NCBI GenBank assembly: GCA_049301135.1
Contig: JBAQKP010000008.1
Span: 1-6,840 of the forward strand
Reading direction: 5' to 3'
DNA: 6,840 nt
Origin: JAYXXU01 sp049301135
GTDB taxonomy: Bacteria; Pseudomonadota; Gammaproteobacteria; Pseudomonadales; Moraxellaceae
A program made the position numbers and the translations under genes. The notes beneath the pieces are model-generated. The model had not been told where the DNA came from. It made no database searches and saw only the letters and a program-made list of their open reading frames with translations. This document shows positions 1-6,577 of the stretch, in pieces. Every line of letters starts with the position of its first letter. Positions within the stretch are counted from its first letter, which is position 1.

Positions 1-218
1 GGATAGCCTTCAAATAGTTGTTTTAGTGCCATCGGGTCACGAATATCACTTTGTACAAAGTTTAGCGGAGTCGCGCCTGCAAGCTGCTGTAGACGCTCCA
101 GAACGTCGATGTGGCTATTCGATAAATTATCCAAAATTACAAAGGGACGGCCAGCCGTAATTAAAGTGGCAGCCATATGTGACCCAATAAAGCCCAAGCC
201 ACCAGTCAGTAGAATCAT
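1..218 (-). CDS. galE: UDP-glucose 4-epimerase GalE, N-terminal part (runs off left edge)
   Basis: Only the first 72 codons are present; the rest lies beyond the left edge. The protein opens with TGGLGFIGSH (residues 5-14), the GxxGxxG NAD-binding loop of extended short-chain dehydrogenases, followed by ILDNLSNS (28-35), which in GalE contacts the adenosine part of NAD, and by SDIRD (57-61). This pattern is typical of GalE, which interconverts UDP-glucose and UDP-galactose in the cytoplasm; full-length enzymes are about 340 residues. The ATG overlaps the stop of the upstream glycosyltransferase (ATGA), and AGAAGGA (232-226) sits 7 bases before it as a good ribosome binding site, so the two genes are likely co-transcribed and translationally coupled. 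The catalytic SxnYxxxK part is not visible, so a related epimerase or dehydratase (for example a UDP-GlcNAc epimerase) cannot be fully excluded. Confidence 0.88.
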   Translation of the reverse strand, partial: MILLTGGLGFIGSHMAATLITAGRPFVILDNLSNSHIDVLERLQQLAGATPLNFVQSDIRDPMALKQLFEGY

Positions 219-1039
219 GAGCTTTTCCTTCTCTGTTGGATTAAAAGCTTTATTCTGTAGCGAAGTAATTTGAGTATTTTGGCAATGCTCATGCTTGCAG
301 CGATGAACTTTAAATTGTCTTTGCTACTTAGGTCACTTGTTGAATCCGTTAAAATCTTTCGTAAAAAATACTGTGTATGCACATAAGATTTATAGGTGCT
401 ATTCGTTTCCTCTAGCCAAGAACCTGAAAAGTGATGTGTGGTGTAATGTTCCGGCAAGTCCAGACAAAAATGTGTCGAAGGATAAATATGAATGCTATTT
501 TTTCCATCATCGCCAATTTGTAGCTGATCCTTTGCACAGTCGATATGAAAGTGATCCTCAAGGATTTTGGCAATCCAAACCGTGTTAGGCTGCTCAGTCG
601 TAGCGTCGTATACTGTTTTATCTTGGTAGTAGCTTAATATTTTCTTTGATAAACTGTGCTTTGGTATTGAGCCCCAAATGGCGGAGCTAAACGGTAATCC
701 TATTTTCTCGAAGCCACTAAACGCTTGATGCTGACAGAAGGTGTCTATTGGTCGCTTTACTTCAACATCGGTATCAAAATAAACTCCACCATATTCGTAA
801 AGCGCCAACGCTCTGACATAGTCTGAAACGTAAGCATATTTTTTTTGGTCGTAAGCAGATTCTACGAAAGGATGGCTGCTGACATCGAAATTTGCTTCAC
901 TCCATAGTCGAATTTCCCAGCTAGGGCAGTGTATCCTCCAAGAGTTGATATAGGCTTGAAGCTGTTCGGGTATTGGCTTGTTGCCAAACCAACAGTAGTG
1001 AATAATTTTAGGGATAGGCTTTACGTTAGCTTCGTTCAT
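215..1039 (-). CDS. GT32-type glycosyltransferase (DXD sugar-binding family)
   Basis: Cytoplasmic or membrane-associated glycosyltransferase that probably adds a sugar from a nucleotide-sugar donor to a surface polysaccharide or lipid-linked oligosaccharide; donor and acceptor cannot be read from the sequence. With the ATG at 1039 it has 274 residues. Family marks are IPKIIHYCWFG (9-19), SDYVRALALYEYGGVYFDTDVEV region (72-94) containing the metal-binding DTD (89-91), and HHFSGSW (202-208), the usual end of the catalytic domain in this family (Gly_transf_sug, DXD motif). The C-terminal tail (about 249-272) is rich in Lys, Arg, Leu and Ile and may be an amphipathic membrane-binding helix. A GTG at 1081 would add 14 residues; neither start has a clear ribosome binding site, and ATG was chosen because homology begins near residue 9. 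Base composition is AT-rich compared with its neighbours, suggesting a variable polysaccharide-locus gene. Confidence 0.87.
   Translation of the reverse strand: MNEANVKPIPKIIHYCWFGNKPIPEQLQAYINSWRIHCPSWEIRLWSEANFDVSSHPFVESAYDQKKYAYVSDYVRALALYEYGGVYFDTDVEVKRPIDTFCQHQAFSGFEKIGLPFSSAIWGSIPKHSLSKKILSYYQDKTVYDATTEQPNTVWIAKILEDHFHIDCAKDQLQIGDDGKNSIHIYPSTHFCLDLPEHYTTHHFSGSWLEETNSTYKSYVHTQYFLRKILTDSTSDLSSKDNLKFIAASMSIAKILKLLRYRIKLLIQQRRKSS
226..232 (-). promoter_or_regulatory. Ribosome binding site of galE
   Basis: On the minus strand AGAAGGA lies inside the last codons of the upstream glycosyltransferase gene, 7 bases before the galE ATG. It supports this galE start and translation of galE from the same mRNA. 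Confidence 0.6.
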
Positions 1040-1127
1040 GTTCGGGCTAGGTACTTGTGCAGTCGTCACCGATTGTATCACGAGTCCAATTCGCTCGGTA
1101 TACTCCTCGAATATGTGGCCACTTGTG

Positions 1128-1133
1128 TATAAT
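1128..1133 (+). promoter_or_regulatory. Probable -10 element of the manB promoter
   Basis: A perfect TATAAT lies 37 bases before the manB ATG, in the only gap between two divergent genes. No convincing TTGACA-like -35 is seen 16-18 bases upstream, so the promoter may depend on an activator or be weak. The leftward transcript must start in the same short gap, so the two promoters probably overlap. Confidence 0.45.
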
Positions 1134-1170
1134 CCCCAGATTGCGAAAAACCCAATTTGGAGTCGCCCAT

Positions 1171-2559
1171 ATGCACTTGACCTGCTTTAAAGCTTATGAC
1201 ATTCGTGGACGGCTCGGCGACCAACTGAACGAAGACATCGCCTACCGGATCGGTCGCGCTTACGGCCAACTGCTCAAACCGCGTCGTGTCGCCATCGGCG
1301 CAGACATCCGCCTGACCAGCGAGTCCTTAAAGCAGGCCACTGCCCAAGGCTTGATGGATGCTGGGGTGGACGTGATTGATCTGGGCATGACCGGTACGGA
1401 AGAGGTGTATTTTGCAGCGTTTCATCTGGATGTTGATGGTGGTATCGAAGTCACCGCCAGCCATAATCCGATAGATTATAACGGCATGAAACTGGTCGGC
1501 AAAAACGCCCTACCGATCAGCAGCGACAGCGGCCTAAACGAGATTCAAGCCTTGGCCGAATCAGGTGCATTTGTCGATGTTGCCCAAAAAGGCCAAATGA
1601 GCGAACACGACATCGTGCCGGACTATGTTGAGCATCTGCTGGGTTATCTCGATCTGGGCAGCGTTCGTCCGCTGAAACTGGTGGTGAATGCGGGTAATGG
1701 TGCAGCCGGTCATGTGATTGATGCGCTCGAACAACGCTTTGCCGCGTTATCCGTGCCGATTGAATTTATTAAAGTCCATCATCAGCTGGATGGCACATTT
1801 CCAAATGGTATTCCCAACCCAATTCTACCCGAAAACCGTGCCGCGACTCGTGATGCCGTATTGGCGCATGGCGCTGACATGGGCATTGCATGGGATGGTG
1901 ATTTTGATCGTTGTTTCCTGTTTGATGCGCGTGGCGAGTTTATCGAAGGCTATTATATCGTCGGTCTGTTGGCACAAGCATTTTTAGTCAAAGCGGCGGC
2001 TCGCCAATCTCGCGGTGAAAAGATCATCCATGATCCACGTCTGGTCTGGAACACCATTGATATTGTCGAGCAAGCTGGTGGGCAGGCGGTGCAGTGCAAA
2101 ACCGGTCATGCCTTTATTAAAGAGCGTATGCGGCTTGAAAATGCGGTGTATGGCGGCGAAATGAGTGCGCATCATTACTTCCGTGATTTTGCCTATTGCG
2201 ATAGCGGCATGATTCCGTGGCTATTGGTTGTCGATCTGTTGTCCAAAACCGGCAAGCCATTGGCTGCCTTGGTCGATGAGCGGATTGCGCTGTATCCGTG
2301 TAGTGGCGAGATTAATTTTAAAGTCGCCGATAGTCAGACGGCGATTGCTGGCGTGGTTGAGCATTTTGCAGCGCTTAATCCTGCGGTCGATCAGACCGAT
2401 GGGATTGCGCTGGACTTTGGCGATTGGCGCGTCAGCATTCGTGCCTCCAATACCGAGCCGCTGTTACGCCTGAATGTCGAGGCGCGCGGTGCAGGCGCAT
2501 TGCAACGGATGCAGCAACGCACCGCTGAGATCCAAGCACTGATTACTTCAGTCGCTTAA
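1171..2559 (+). CDS. manB: Phosphomannomutase/phosphoglucomutase (alpha-D-phosphohexomutase)
   Basis: Cytoplasmic enzyme that moves phosphate between C6 and C1 of hexose phosphates (mannose-6-P to mannose-1-P and, in many members, glucose-6-P to glucose-1-P). The 462-residue protein has all four family loops in order: TASHNP (95-100) with the phosphoserine Ser97, the metal loop DGDFDR (242-247), the sugar-recognition loop GGEMSAHHYF (328-337) and the phosphate-binding loop RASNTEPLLRL (424-434). Length and motifs match the CpsG/ManB class (about 456 residues). The ATG at 1171 was chosen because the conserved CFKAYDIRG begins at residue 5 and GGAG (1159-1162) lies 8 bases upstream; the frame stays open for 38 more codons but these are not family-like. 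With galU, pgi and galE as neighbours and no other phosphoglucomutase here, it may act mainly as Pgm for UDP-glucose synthesis; this is inference, and the names cpsG or pgm would also be used. Confidence 0.93.
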   Translation: MHLTCFKAYDIRGRLGDQLNEDIAYRIGRAYGQLLKPRRVAIGADIRLTSESLKQATAQGLMDAGVDVIDLGMTGTEEVYFAAFHLDVDGGIEVTASHNPIDYNGMKLVGKNALPISSDSGLNEIQALAESGAFVDVAQKGQMSEHDIVPDYVEHLLGYLDLGSVRPLKLVVNAGNGAAGHVIDALEQRFAALSVPIEFIKVHHQLDGTFPNGIPNPILPENRAATRDAVLAHGADMGIAWDGDFDRCFLFDARGEFIEGYYIVGLLAQAFLVKAAARQSRGEKIIHDPRLVWNTIDIVEQAGGQAVQCKTGHAFIKERMRLENAVYGGEMSAHHYFRDFAYCDSGMIPWLLVVDLLSKTGKPLAALVDERIALYPCSGEINFKVADSQTAIAGVVEHFAALNPAVDQTDGIALDFGDWRVSIRASNTEPLLRLNVEARGAGALQRMQQRTAEIQALITSVA

Positions 2560-2586
2560 ACTGATTGTCACTTTGCAGCATGACGT

Positions 2587-2625
2587 GACAGGCGGCATTC
2601 TGCCGGTTAAGCTAGCTGAACTGTC
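2587..2625 (+). other. Possible structured leader between manB and galU
   Basis: In the 109-base gap, GACAG (2587-2591) can pair with CTGTC (2621-2625), enclosing a CGGCA-TTC-TGCCG hairpin (2593-2605) and the near-palindrome GTTAAGCTAGCTGAAC (2606-2621; its last base also belongs to the outer stem). No T-run follows, so it is not an intrinsic terminator. It could be a folded galU leader or a protein-binding dyad; stems are short and chance cannot be excluded. Confidence 0.2.
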
Positions 2626-2654
2626 CATCCGCACTGAACCCCTGACGCGATACT

Positions 2655-2660
2655 GAGGAG
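2655..2660 (+). promoter_or_regulatory. Ribosome binding site that decides the galU start
   Basis: GAGGAG lies 8 bases before an in-frame TTG at 2669 but overlaps the first base of the alternative GTG at 2660. Only the TTG has normal spacing, so it is preferred. Confidence 0.6.
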
Positions 2661-2668
2661 TGATTGAT

Positions 2669-3520
2669 TTGAAACCGCTAAAAAAAGCTATTTTTCCTGT
2701 GGCAGGTTTGGGCACACGTTTTTTGCCCGCGACCAAATCCATTCCAAAAGAAATGCTGACTATTGTGGATCGGCCGATTATTCATTATGCGGTAGAAGAA
2801 GCGATTGAAGCCGGTTGTGAGGTGCTGATTTTTGTGGTGGGGCGCAGTAAGCAAGCGATTGTCGATTATTTTGATGCCAATCCCGAGCTAGAAGCCGAGC
2901 TAGAGGCCAAAAACAAACTGGAAGCGTTAGAGATTGTGCGCAACATCATCCCCCCACATGTGAAATGCTTTTTTGTGCGGCAGGCCAAGCCGTTGGGTCT
3001 GGGGCATGCAGTGTTGTGTGCGGCGGATTTGATTGGTGAGGATGAGCCGTTTGCGGTGGTGCTGCCAGATGATTTGATTGATGGCTATAACGTCGGCGGC
3101 GCGTTGTCACAGATGCTGGAAGTGCATCAAGATACTGGCAAAGCGGTGTTGGCGGTCGAAAAAGTGCCGATGTCACAAGTTCATCAATATGGGGTGATTC
3201 GGCCACTCGATGCCAGACAATTTCCGATGCAAATCACCGAAATCGTCGAAAAACCGAAAGCCGAAAACGCGCCGTCCAACTGGAGTGTGGTCGGACGCTA
3301 TATTCTGACCCCTGATGTATTAGAAGCACTGAAAACCCAAGAAGCGGGTGCAGGCGGCGAAATTCAACTCACCGATGCGATTGCCAAATGCTTGCCGAGT
3401 GAAGGGTTTGTCGGTCATCCGTTTCAGGGTAAACGCTTCGATTGTGGCAATAAAAAAGGCTTCTTAGAAGCGAATATTCATTTTGGTCTGAAGCAAGGTC
3501 TTACCGAAAGCAACGACTGA
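2669..3520 (+). CDS. galU: UTP--glucose-1-phosphate uridylyltransferase (UDP-glucose pyrophosphorylase)
   Basis: Cytoplasmic enzyme that makes UDP-glucose and pyrophosphate from UTP and glucose-1-P. From the TTG start it has 283 residues, within the usual bacterial GalU range (about 280-300). The nucleotide-binding loop VAGLGTRFLPATK (11-23) is followed by PKEML (26-30), RQAKPLGLGHAVLCA (104-118), the Mg-binding VLPDDL (131-136), the EKP motif (194-196), VVGRY (207-211), GEIQLTDA (230-237) and the C-terminal FDCGNKKGF (257-265), all standard for GalU. A GTG at 2660 would add only three residues and leaves no room for the ribosome binding site. It sits 109 bases after manB, which can supply glucose-1-P, and before an intrinsic terminator. 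A short local repeat gives ELEAELEA (73-80). RmlA is excluded by the GalU-type RFLPATK loop and the overall pattern. Confidence 0.94.
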   Translation: MKPLKKAIFPVAGLGTRFLPATKSIPKEMLTIVDRPIIHYAVEEAIEAGCEVLIFVVGRSKQAIVDYFDANPELEAELEAKNKLEALEIVRNIIPPHVKCFFVRQAKPLGLGHAVLCAADLIGEDEPFAVVLPDDLIDGYNVGGALSQMLEVHQDTGKAVLAVEKVPMSQVHQYGVIRPLDARQFPMQITEIVEKPKAENAPSNWSVVGRYILTPDVLEALKTQEAGAGGEIQLTDAIAKCLPSEGFVGHPFQGKRFDCGNKKGFLEANIHFGLKQGLTESND

Positions 3521-3534
3521 CCCATAAACCAGAC

Positions 3535-3588
3535 TGCCGAGTCCTGTTGATCGGCAAGCAGAAAGCCCAACGGACTTGGGCTTTTTTT
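3535..3588 (+). promoter_or_regulatory. Possible transcription attenuator in the pgi leader
   Basis: Three pairings compete. TGCCGA (3535-3540) pairs with TCGGCA (3551-3556). The terminator pairs 3562-3570 with 3576-3584. CCGAGTCC (3537-3544) can pair over 8 positions, one of them G-U, with GGACTTGG (3572-3579), which would break both other stems. This is the usual logic of a terminator/antiterminator switch. No ligand-binding aptamer or leader peptide was recognised; the region is short and a chance match is possible. Confidence 0.3.
3562..3588 (+). terminator. Intrinsic terminator after galU, in the pgi leader
   Basis: AAAGCCCAA (3562-3570) pairs perfectly with TTGGGCTTT (3576-3584) around a 5-base loop, and seven T follow (3582-3588). 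It closes the manB-galU transcript but stands only 22 bases before the pgi ATG, with no clear promoter between, so pgi probably relies on read-through or regulated antitermination. Confidence 0.85.
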
Positions 3589-3610
3589 CGTATTGTGAAG
3601 AGGATTTTTG

Positions 3611-5137
3611 ATGTCATCTGAGCCACAACCCATCACCGCGTCAGCAGAGGCCAGTCAGATGCTGCGTTTGCACGGGTTTTTATTGGATTTGACCCATCAG
3701 CGTCTACCGAATATGGCGAAATTGGCGCCGCAGTATGCCTTGCAGCAGTTGCCACACTGGATTGCTGACTTGCAAACCGGCCAACTGATCAATGCCTCTG
3801 AGCGGCGTGCAGTGTTGCATTTGGCCTTGCGGGGGCAGGCCGCTGATCACTATCAGCTCGATGGCGTCGATGTCATGCCACAGGTGTTGGCGGTGCGGAA
3901 ACAGATGCGCAGTTTTTGTGAAAAAATGCAAGCAGGGCAGGTATTCGGGGCAACCGGTAGGCCGATTCGGCAGGTGGTACATCTGGGTGTCGGTGGGTCT
4001 GGCTTAGGGCCGCGTGTGGTATTAGAAGCACTGGCTCCGCTGGCGACGACTGCGGTGCGGGTGCATATCGTGACTGGCGTCGATAGTGCCGAGCTAGAGG
4101 ATGTGCTGGGTCAGCTTGATCCGGCCGAAACGCTGTTTATGATGGCGAGTAAGTCACTCGGCACGTTAGAGACGCTGTGTAATGCCGCGTCCGGCTTACA
4201 GTGGCTGGCCGAGCGCTTGCAGATTGATCTGGCGATGGCGCGGCAGCATCATTTGATTGCGTTGACCGCCAAGCCCGAAGCAGCGGCGGCGATGGGCATT
4301 CCGCCCGAGCATGTTTTTCCGCTGTGGGATTGGGTCGGCGGTCGGTTTTCGCTGTGGTCGTCGATTGGCTTGCCGATTGCGTTGGCGGTCGGCTTTGACG
4401 CATTTGAGCAGTTGCTGGCCGGTGCGCGGGCGATGGATCAGCACTTTATCCACGCACCACTGGCCGAGAATATGCCGGTCTGGATGGCGGTTGCAGGATT
4501 ATATAACGTACAGCAACGTGATGCTGTCGCGTTATCGGTAGTGGCCTATAGCTATCGGTTGCGCAGTTTTGCCAGTTACTTGCAACAGCTTGAAATGGAA
4601 TCGAACGGCAAAAATACCGATGCGGCTGGTCGGCCATTACAAGGTAAGACAGCTCCCGTGTTGTTTGGTGGGGTCGGCTCCGACGTGCAGCATTCGTATT
4701 TTCAGTTGCTGCATCAAGGTACTTGGAAAATTGCCTCGGACTTTATTGCGATTGCGCGGGTGGATGAGCAGTTTAAAGGCCATGCCGATAATTTATTAGC
4801 CAATTGTTTTGCCCAAATGCTTGCGCTCGATGTCGGTAATCCCGACAACACTGATGCTTATCGGCAGTGCCAAGGCGGCCAGCCCTCCTCGTTGATTTTA
4901 TTGCCCGAACTGAGTCCGTATTATCTGGGCATGCTGATCGCGCTATACGAGCATAAAGTCTATGTGCAAGGGCGGATTTTGGGGATTAATTCATTTGATC
5001 AGTGGGGCGTTGAACTGGGTAAAGTGATTGCCAAGCATATTGAGCCACTGTTCACACATCCTGAGCAGCAACCGGATGCCGATTCGGTACAGGCTGCGGT
5101 GTGGGTCAAAGAGGTGCTGGCACATCGGCAGGCTTAA
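3611..5137 (+). CDS. pgi: Glucose-6-phosphate isomerase
   Basis: Cytoplasmic enzyme that interconverts glucose-6-P and fructose-6-P. The 508-residue protein is shorter than the E. coli enzyme (549) but holds every key element: HLGVGGSGLGP (124-134), the phosphate loop ASKSLGTLET (179-188), signature DWVGGRFSLWSSIG (240-253), MESNGK (329-334) with probable catalytic Glu330, QHSYFQLLHQGT (360-371) with probable catalytic His361, and the second signature GINSFDQWGVELGK (458-471) with Lys471. The phosphate loop has SKSLGT where many Pgi proteins have SKTFTT, a mild change that keeps the binding Ser, Lys and last Thr. The ATG at 3611 follows AGAGGA (3599-3604) at 6 bases; an in-frame TTG lies immediately before it. 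A strong terminator ends 22 bases upstream, so expression may depend on read-through. It feeds glucose-6-P to the mutase and GalU encoded upstream, or drains it to glycolysis. Confidence 0.95.
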   Translation: MSSEPQPITASAEASQMLRLHGFLLDLTHQRLPNMAKLAPQYALQQLPHWIADLQTGQLINASERRAVLHLALRGQAADHYQLDGVDVMPQVLAVRKQMRSFCEKMQAGQVFGATGRPIRQVVHLGVGGSGLGPRVVLEALAPLATTAVRVHIVTGVDSAELEDVLGQLDPAETLFMMASKSLGTLETLCNAASGLQWLAERLQIDLAMARQHHLIALTAKPEAAAAMGIPPEHVFPLWDWVGGRFSLWSSIGLPIALAVGFDAFEQLLAGARAMDQHFIHAPLAENMPVWMAVAGLYNVQQRDAVALSVVAYSYRLRSFASYLQQLEMESNGKNTDAAGRPLQGKTAPVLFGGVGSDVQHSYFQLLHQGTWKIASDFIAIARVDEQFKGHADNLLANCFAQMLALDVGNPDNTDAYRQCQGGQPSSLILLPELSPYYLGMLIALYEHKVYVQGRILGINSFDQWGVELGKVIAKHIEPLFTHPEQQPDADSVQAAVWVKEVLAHRQA

Positions 5138-5155
5138 GCGGGCTAAGATAGGTAG

Positions 5156-5172
5156 GGTGCATCATATGCACC
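5156..5172. terminator. Hairpin between convergent genes, possible weak bidirectional terminator
   Basis: GGTGCAT and ATGCACC form a 7-bp stem with a 3-base loop, 18 bases after the pgi stop and 36 bases past the stop of the opposing acyltransferase gene. There is no T-run on either strand, so at best it is a weak or factor-assisted stop; it may simply be part of the palindromic repeat. Confidence 0.3.
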
Positions 5173-5221
5173 TAAATTACTGGGTGGCCTGCATCCTATG
5201 CACTTGCTTTACTGTGCTTGA
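5158..5221. repeat. Two imperfect copies of a 32-bp palindromic repeat
   Basis: Copy 1 (5158-5189) and copy 2 (5190-5221) abut with an exact 32-base period. They share TGCATC-TATGCAC with one mismatch in the core, and TTACTG at the same offset; about 22 of 32 positions agree. Each copy holds a dyad, TGCAT then 3 or 4 bases then ATGCA. Copy 2 runs into the last codons of the acyltransferase gene. It may be a small intergenic palindromic element of the REP type, but no family is recognised. Confidence 0.5.
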
Positions 5222-6144
5222 TCAGAGGATTGATCTAAGACTCGATCCTGCGCGACCTGTCGAACTTTGGCCTCATCCCAACGATACAGCCCCTGTAGAT
5301 CAGTAGCCACTTTAAAGCGCCGATAGCTCCACAGGTATTGTTCGGGTGCACGTTCAATCATCTGTTGCATGTTTTGATTCAACGCAGCGACTGCAACCGA
5401 CAGATCTCGATCAGCCACTTGTGGCTCGAACAGGTCGCAATACACATCAAAACCGGCCAGATCATCGCGGCGTAAACAGGATAGGCCGACCACCGTACAG
5501 CCGGTTTTTTGTGCCAGTTTACTGACCAAGGTCGAAGTCAAGCACTCGACTGCAAAAAAATCCGCCAGCACGCCGCCGCTGGTTTCTGGCACATGATCGG
5601 GTAATAAAATGGTAAAGCCACCTTGCTTGAGCGTCTTAAAAATCGCCCGCACACCGCGTTCATCGGTCGGCACCAGTGTGGCATTGAGGCGTTGCCGCGC
5701 GTTTAGCATAAATTGATTCAGTTGCGGCTGATCGGCGGGCTTGTACATAATCACTGGTGCGCCAAACTGATTTAGCCACGCATTCATCATTTCCCACGTG
5801 CCCAGATGTGGTACGACCGCGATCATCCCTTTAGGGTCGGCCAGTGCTTGCTGGAGTTGCTCAAAACCATGCACATCCTTGATCTGGCTGATACTGTAGC
5901 TCGGTGGCATGCCCCAGCATTTGATTGATTCAATGGCGGTCAGGCATTGACTGCGCACGCTGGCACGTTCCAATGCCAGCCGTTCGGCTTCCTTGAGTTG
6001 AGGCATGGTCAGCAGGAGGTTGACCCGCACCACCCAACGCATGCCGCTGTGTGGCATCAGATTGATTAGCCATACGACAGCCAACGCGACGGCGCGTAAC
6101 AGTGGCAGCGGCAAGCGCGCAAGGAAGGTCAGAATATTTAACAT
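5209..6144 (-). CDS. LpxL/HtrB-family lipid A (lysophospholipid) acyltransferase
   Basis: Inner-membrane acyltransferase of the lipid A biosynthesis family, expected to transfer a fatty acyl chain from acyl-ACP to a lipid acceptor; the late lipid A steps are the best-known role, but ornithine-lipid or other acceptors occur. The 311-residue protein starts with a hydrophobic segment (about 5-30), the usual single membrane anchor. The catalytic HX4E motif is HLGTWE (113-118), followed by LLPDHVPETSGGVLADFF (180-197), matching the family's DQxPxxxxGVxxxFF block, and YLWSYRRFK (270-278), matching the typical YLWxHRRFK. Length is normal. The ATG at 6144 is supported by an in-frame TGA just upstream (6150-6148); no strong ribosome binding site is seen. 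A small lipoprotein gene ends 13 bases upstream, so the two probably share a transcript. Which acyl step it performs (LpxL, LpxM or other) cannot be decided, so no symbol is given. Confidence 0.87.
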   Translation of the reverse strand: MLNILTFLARLPLPLLRAVALAVVWLINLMPHSGMRWVVRVNLLLTMPQLKEAERLALERASVRSQCLTAIESIKCWGMPPSYSISQIKDVHGFEQLQQALADPKGMIAVVPHLGTWEMMNAWLNQFGAPVIMYKPADQPQLNQFMLNARQRLNATLVPTDERGVRAIFKTLKQGGFTILLPDHVPETSGGVLADFFAVECLTSTLVSKLAQKTGCTVVGLSCLRRDDLAGFDVYCDLFEPQVADRDLSVAVAALNQNMQQMIERAPEQYLWSYRRFKVATDLQGLYRWDEAKVRQVAQDRVLDQSSDQAQ

Positions 6145-6157
6145 GTGTCAGAGTATG

Positions 6158-6484
6158 TTAGCGCGTCGTTCGGATAATTTTCCACTGCCCATCTTGCTGG
6201 GTCAGTGTCAGTTCCGTGGCAGTTTTACGTTGGCCGACAAATGGTAGGGTCGAGTCAATCTCGACTTGGCAGCGATAGTGCTCAGGTTCGGATTTTTCAC
6301 AGGATTTTTTTTCGACTGCATTGACTTGAATAATCAGGGCTTCGCCGCTGATCTGGCGGCTCATGGCATTGACGGGTTCGACTTCAGCGCGATAAGCCGC
6401 TTCGATGTCGCTCGATGACGGCGCACGACTACAACCGACCAAGACGATGCTGGTCAACGCCAACACGCACAGTTTTTGACCCAT
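6158..6484 (-). CDS. Small lipoprotein of unknown function
   Basis: A 108-residue protein with a lipoprotein signal peptide: Met-Gly-Gln-Lys, a hydrophobic stretch (5-16) and the lipobox LVGC with Cys18 as the lipidated residue. Residue 19 is Ser, not Asp, which in enterobacterial rules would favour outer-membrane sorting. The mature part is about 90 residues with two cysteines, Cys62 and Cys72 (in YRCQVEI), which could form a disulphide, and it ends in DGQWKIIR, a pattern common in small periplasmic domains. I do not recognise a named family. The frame is open far upstream of the ATG at 6484, but that stretch crosses a terminator hairpin and looks non-coding, so this start is preferred; no strong ribosome binding site is seen and a GTG one codon upstream is possible. 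It lies 13 bases before the acyltransferase gene and probably leads that operon, suggesting an envelope role. Confidence 0.78.
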   Translation of the reverse strand: MGQKLCVLALTSIVLVGCSRAPSSSDIEAAYRAEVEPVNAMSRQISGEALIIQVNAVEKKSCEKSEPEHYRCQVEIDSTLPFVGQRKTATELTLTQQDGQWKIIRTTR

Positions 6485-6577
6485 CACGATAAAATTACTC
6501 AAGTTCAGCAGAGATCCCGCAGTATGCCATAGCAAGTAGCGCTCTGCGCAACTGACCCTGTATGGCAACTGACGGAC

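Noticed and set aside
337..588. Plus-strand open frame of 83 codons
   Set aside because: It lies wholly opposite the well-supported glycosyltransferase gene and has no family features.
1057..1170. 38-codon upstream extension of manB
   Set aside because: The extension has no homology-like sequence, overlaps the divergent gene and promoter, and the ATG at 1171 has its own ribosome binding site.
1078..1269. Minus-strand 63-codon frame over the divergent gap
   Set aside because: It overlaps the conserved start of manB and the start of the glycosyltransferase gene and shows no domain.
4137..4453. Minus-strand open frames inside pgi
   Set aside because: GC-rich coding sequence produces long antisense frames; these are Arg/Pro/Gln-rich and lie opposite conserved Pgi motifs.
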